From Paracoccaceae bacterium (GTDB lineage: Bacteria > Pseudomonadota > Alphaproteobacteria > Rhodobacterales > Rhodobacteraceae), in the NCBI GenBank assembly GCA_026982255.1, contig JALSHL010000308.1:1-8255 (forward strand): 8,255 nt of DNA. The letters are read 5' to 3'. The position numbers and the translations under genes are program-made. The notes under the pieces are model-generated. The model was not told where the DNA came from, ran no database searches, and saw only the letters and a list, made by a program, of their open reading frames with translations. Positions within the stretch are counted from its first letter, which is position 1, and every line of letters starts with the position of its first letter. Below are positions 6,460 through 8,255 of this stretch, one piece after another.

Positions 6460-7452
6460 CTAACCTTTTAGTGCCCGCCAGAGGCGGACCGCCTGTTTTG
6501 TTTCCCTCATATCATGAACGCGCAGCATCTGCACACCCTGATTCAGCGCCTCCAGCGCCACGGCAATGGATCCCGGGGCCCGATCGGCGGCATTCGGCGC
6601 ATCCCCGAGCGTGCCGATGAAACGCTTTCGCGACACCCCGAGCAGGACCGGACAGCCGAGCGCATGGAACAGCGACAGGCCGCGCAGCAGGGTCAGGTTG
6701 TGTTCCAGCGTTTTGCCAAAACCGATACCGGGATCGATCATGATGCGGGAACGGGGAATGCCGGCGGCCTCGCAGGCTTCGATCCGGGCTTCGAGGTAGT
6801 CGTAAACGTCGAGCAGCACATCGTCGTAGCGCGGGTCGTCCTGCATGGTTTTCGGATCGCCTGCGGCGTGCATCAGGCAGACGGTCACGCCGGTTTCTGC
6901 GGCGGCGGACAGGCTGTCGGGATCATAGGTCAGCGCGGTGACGTCGTTGAACAGCCCTGCACCGGCGGCGATGGCGGCGCGGGCGACAGAGGCCTTGCGG
7001 GTGTCGATGGAAAGCGGCACGCCGGAGAGCGCCCCGATCACCGGAACGGTGCGACGGGCTTCCTCGACCGGGTCGATGGTCTCGGCGCCGGGGCGGGTGG
7101 ATTCGCCGCCCACGTCGATGATGTCGGCCCCCTCCGCCAGCATCCGGCGCGCACCGGCGATAGCGGCGTCGAAGGTATAGTGCTTGCCGCCGTCGGAAAA
7201 ACTGTCGGGCGTGGCGTTGAGGATGCCCATGATCGCGGGTTCCTGCATGTCGATACCGCAGACAGGAGCGCGCGGGGTGGTGAGGGTATCGCGCACGTCA
7301 TCCGGTAACCCGCTTGCGGCGATCAGGGTGGCGGGTGCGCCGCGTTGCAGACGCTCGACACGGGTGAACCACAGGCGGCCACCGTTGAGCGGCAGGGCAT
7401 CGTCGGGGCGGTGCGGATCGCTTTGCACAATCGCGCGGTAATAGGTTTTCAC
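6460..7452 (-). CDS. folP: Dihydropteroate synthase
   Basis: Cytosolic enzyme joining dihydropterin pyrophosphate to p-aminobenzoate to make dihydropteroate in folate biosynthesis; it is the sulfonamide target. It has 330 residues and shows all family signatures: IMGILNATPDSFSDGG (74-89), IDVGGESTRPGA (112-123), SIDTRK (148-153), FND (168-170), IDPGIGFGKT (239-248) with Asp240, GVSRKRFIG (272-280) with Lys276, and RVHD (311-314). The first 70 residues precede the usual start of the barrel, making it longer than the roughly 280-residue E. coli enzyme; this lead-in seems common in Rhodobacterales but is not part of the catalytic core. The start is GTG at 7452-7450, supported by GGAGG 8 nt upstream (7465-7461). 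It is followed closely by glmM and separated from folB by a 212-nt gap full of palindromes. Confidence 0.96.
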   Translation of the reverse strand: MKTYYRAIVQSDPHRPDDALPLNGGRLWFTRVERLQRGAPATLIAASGLPDDVRDTLTTPRAPVCGIDMQEPAIMGILNATPDSFSDGGKHYTFDAAIAGARRMLAEGADIIDVGGESTRPGAETIDPVEEARRTVPVIGALSGVPLSIDTRKASVARAAIAAGAGLFNDVTALTYDPDSLSAAAETGVTVCLMHAAGDPKTMQDDPRYDDVLLDVYDYLEARIEACEAAGIPRSRIMIDPGIGFGKTLEHNLTLLRGLSLFHALGCPVLLGVSRKRFIGTLGDAPNAADRAPGSIAVALEALNQGVQMLRVHDMRETKQAVRLWRALKG

Positions 7453-7460
7453 GGCGGTTT

Positions 7461-7465
7461 CCTCC
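7461..7465 (-). promoter_or_regulatory. Ribosome binding site of folP
   Basis: GGAGG on the minus strand, 8 nt before the GTG codon at 7452-7450. It is the clearest Shine-Dalgarno near folP and supports a GTG start with the long N-terminal lead-in rather than an internal ATG closer to the barrel. Confidence 0.8.
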
Positions 7466-7491
7466 GTTGCGGTTTTTTTGCGGCGACCGAA

Positions 7492-7511
7492 CCACTAAAC
7501 CGGTTTAGTGG
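7492..7511. promoter_or_regulatory. Operator-like palindrome 1 (nearest folP)
   Basis: Perfect 20-bp palindrome CCACTAAACCGGTTTAGTGG, centred between 7501 and 7502, 39 bases upstream of the folP GTG. An even-symmetric site with a central CG and AAACC/GGTTT arms is the form usual for LacI/GalR-family operators. Its position just upstream of the ribosome site suits repression of folP-glmM by blocking or stopping polymerase. No regulator gene is in the window. Confidence 0.7.
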
Positions 7512-7594
7512 AAGTATCACGGCGAAGGTTTTTACATATTTTTCAGTTGCTTGCGCCGTTTCACAGGATACCGGTTCGGGCGGCTGGCATAACT

Positions 7595-7610
7595 ACTAAA
7601 CCGGTTTAGT
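7595..7610. promoter_or_regulatory. Operator-like palindrome 2
   Basis: Perfect 16-bp palindrome ACTAAACCGGTTTAGT, centred between 7602 and 7603. Compared with the other two copies, its left outer flank reads CT where they have CC, so the 20-bp version has one mismatch. It is 101 bp from palindrome 1 and 34 bp from palindrome 3, centre to centre. Confidence 0.7.
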
Positions 7611-7620
7611 GGGGCAGATA

Positions 7621-7652
7621 ACATATCCACTAAACCGGTTTAGTGGATATGT
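7621..7652. promoter_or_regulatory. Operator-like palindrome 3: perfect 32-bp palindrome
   Basis: The same 20-bp core as palindrome 1 (7627-7646) is extended by six more perfectly symmetric bases on each side (ACATAT and ATATGT), giving 32 bp with no mismatch, centred between 7636 and 7637. It starts 12 bases after the folB stop. As RNA it would fold into a 14-bp stem with a CCGG loop, but no T-run follows on either strand, so a terminator role is unlikely. A high-affinity operator is the better reading. Confidence 0.7.
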
Positions 7653-7664
7653 CGGGCCAAAAAC

Positions 7665-8255
7665 CTACACCGCCGGAATAGCCACCTGTGCCGCAGGCAA
7701 CGACTGCACGGGAACATCTCCGGCCACATCCGCGCCGCTACCCACCAGCAGCAGGCGTTCCGCGGCGAACTGCTCGGCAAACCACAGCGCCAGCGCCTCG
7801 GGGGTTTCGGCGTCGGCTTCGGGGGCCTCCACCGCATCCAGCACGATTTTCGAGGGCGCCCAGACAGACAGCTGCCCGTGCTTCATCGCCCAGTCCAGTT
7901 CGGTCCGGCTGTCGACCACCACGCAGCGTTTGTCCATGCCCGCCAGCACCCAGGCATTCTGTTCGATCGACAGCAGACCGATACGGCGGTCGGCCATGGG
8001 ATGGCGGGCATGCGGGGCGACCTCGGCGGCCTTTTCGACGCAGATGATGGCAGGGGCTTCCTGCGCCGCAATCGCATCGAGCCAGGCTTCCAGGTTATCA
8101 CCATGCAGCACCGCATTCGACAGGAACACCACCAGCGGATGCGGGGTGTCGTCGGCGGGGGTGGCGGTATCGACAGGGTGCAGCGGCTGCGCCTCGCCGG
8201 TTTGGGCGCGCACGATCTCGATGCCGAGCGTGCCAGGGATACGGTCGAGCTTCTC
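7665..8255 (-). CDS. folB: Dihydroneopterin aldolase C-terminal part with long kinase-like extension (5' end cut by window edge)
   Basis: The visible 196 residues begin EKLDRIPGTLGIEIVR, which matches the last strand of the FolB fold (KxxxxPGxxGVEIxR). FolB cleaves dihydroneopterin to hydroxymethyl-dihydropterin and glycolaldehyde, supplying the folate branch that FolP continues. Canonical FolB would end here; instead about 180 residues follow. After a Pro/Asp/Thr-rich linker (17-39) comes PLVVFLSNAVL...LEAWLDAI (40-62), then HPMADRRIGLLSIEQNAWVLAG (85-106), VWAPSKIVLDAV (131-142) and ALALWFAEQF...LLLVGS (154-173). This order resembles amino-acid-kinase-superfamily proteins of the MfnE/FomA-like type, but the lysine-GGS and PGGG positions read SNAV and CVEKAA, so kinase activity looks lost. 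The gene name rests on 16 visible residues plus the folP-glmM context; the extension call is inference. Confidence 0.72.
   Translation of the reverse strand, partial: EKLDRIPGTLGIEIVRAQTGEAQPLHPVDTATPADDTPHPLVVFLSNAVLHGDNLEAWLDAIAAQEAPAIICVEKAAEVAPHARHPMADRRIGLLSIEQNAWVLAGMDKRCVVVDSRTELDWAMKHGQLSVWAPSKIVLDAVEAPEADAETPEALALWFAEQFAAERLLLVGSGADVAGDVPVQSLPAAQVAIPAV

Larger units (their letters stand above)
7453..7664. other. folB-folP intergenic regulatory region
   Basis: A 212-nt gap in an otherwise tight operon, holding the three operator-like palindromes, a partial AACCGGTA core near 7570-7577, an AT-rich patch at 7528-7543 and the folP ribosome site. I looked for sigma-70 promoters on the minus strand; candidate -10 boxes such as TATGTA and GATACT occur between palindromes 1 and 2, but none has a good -35 partner. 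A separate promoter for folP-glmM here is therefore likely but not demonstrated. Confidence 0.5.

Noticed and set aside
5335..6471. 378-codon open frame on the plus strand
   Set aside because: It is antisense to glmM; its composition is that of a shadow frame and glmM motifs are complete on the minus strand.
6514..7308. 264-codon open frame on the plus strand
   Set aside because: It is antisense to folP, with Gly/His/Arg-rich low-information sequence.
7492..7652. Palindromes read as intrinsic terminators or a CRISPR array
   Set aside because: No T-run follows any copy on either strand; the copies are fully symmetric, only three, and unevenly spaced (101 and 34 bp), which does not fit repeat-spacer units.

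Overview
The window looks like a stretch of core chromosome from an alphaproteobacterium, most likely of the Rhodobacterales (Roseobacter/Rhodobacter group). This rests on its visibly GC-rich coding sequence (not counted), the long form of SerA, the alphaproteobacterial form of SerC, the folB-folP-glmM order, a FolP with a long N-terminal lead-in, and a FolB with a long C-terminal extension. I see no tRNA, rRNA, CRISPR array, transposase or insertion sequence.

Layout from left to right. (1) Positions 1-229, minus strand: a double-CDGSH iron-sulfur protein cut by the left edge. (2) 303-3084, minus strand: serC then serA in transcription order, 22 nt apart, covering the first two steps from 3-phosphoglycerate towards serine. 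The serC leader (about 3085-3175) holds consecutive stem-loops, and the one nearest the gene could form a pseudoknot that covers the serC Shine-Dalgarno. (3) 3333-5113, plus strand: two tandem EamA/DMT-family membrane transporters overlapping by ATGA. (4) 5110-8255, minus strand: folB (5' end cut by the right edge), folP and glmM. These cover folate biosynthesis (dihydroneopterin aldolase, dihydropteroate synthase) and amino-sugar activation for the cell wall (phosphoglucosamine mutase). The second transporter and glmM converge and share a CTAG that carries both stop codons.

Most unusual features. First, the 212-nt folB-folP gap carries three near-identical palindromes with core CTAAACCGGTTTAG; the one nearest folB extends to a perfect 32-bp palindrome. 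They look like operators for a LacI/GalR-type repressor, which would be unexpected in front of folP-glmM. Second, the roughly 180-residue extension on FolB resembles the amino-acid-kinase superfamily, with the kinase glycine motifs apparently lost, so it may be a pseudokinase-like domain fused to a folate enzyme. Third, there is the candidate pseudoknot in the serC leader. The other genes are ordinary housekeeping genes with intact catalytic motifs.
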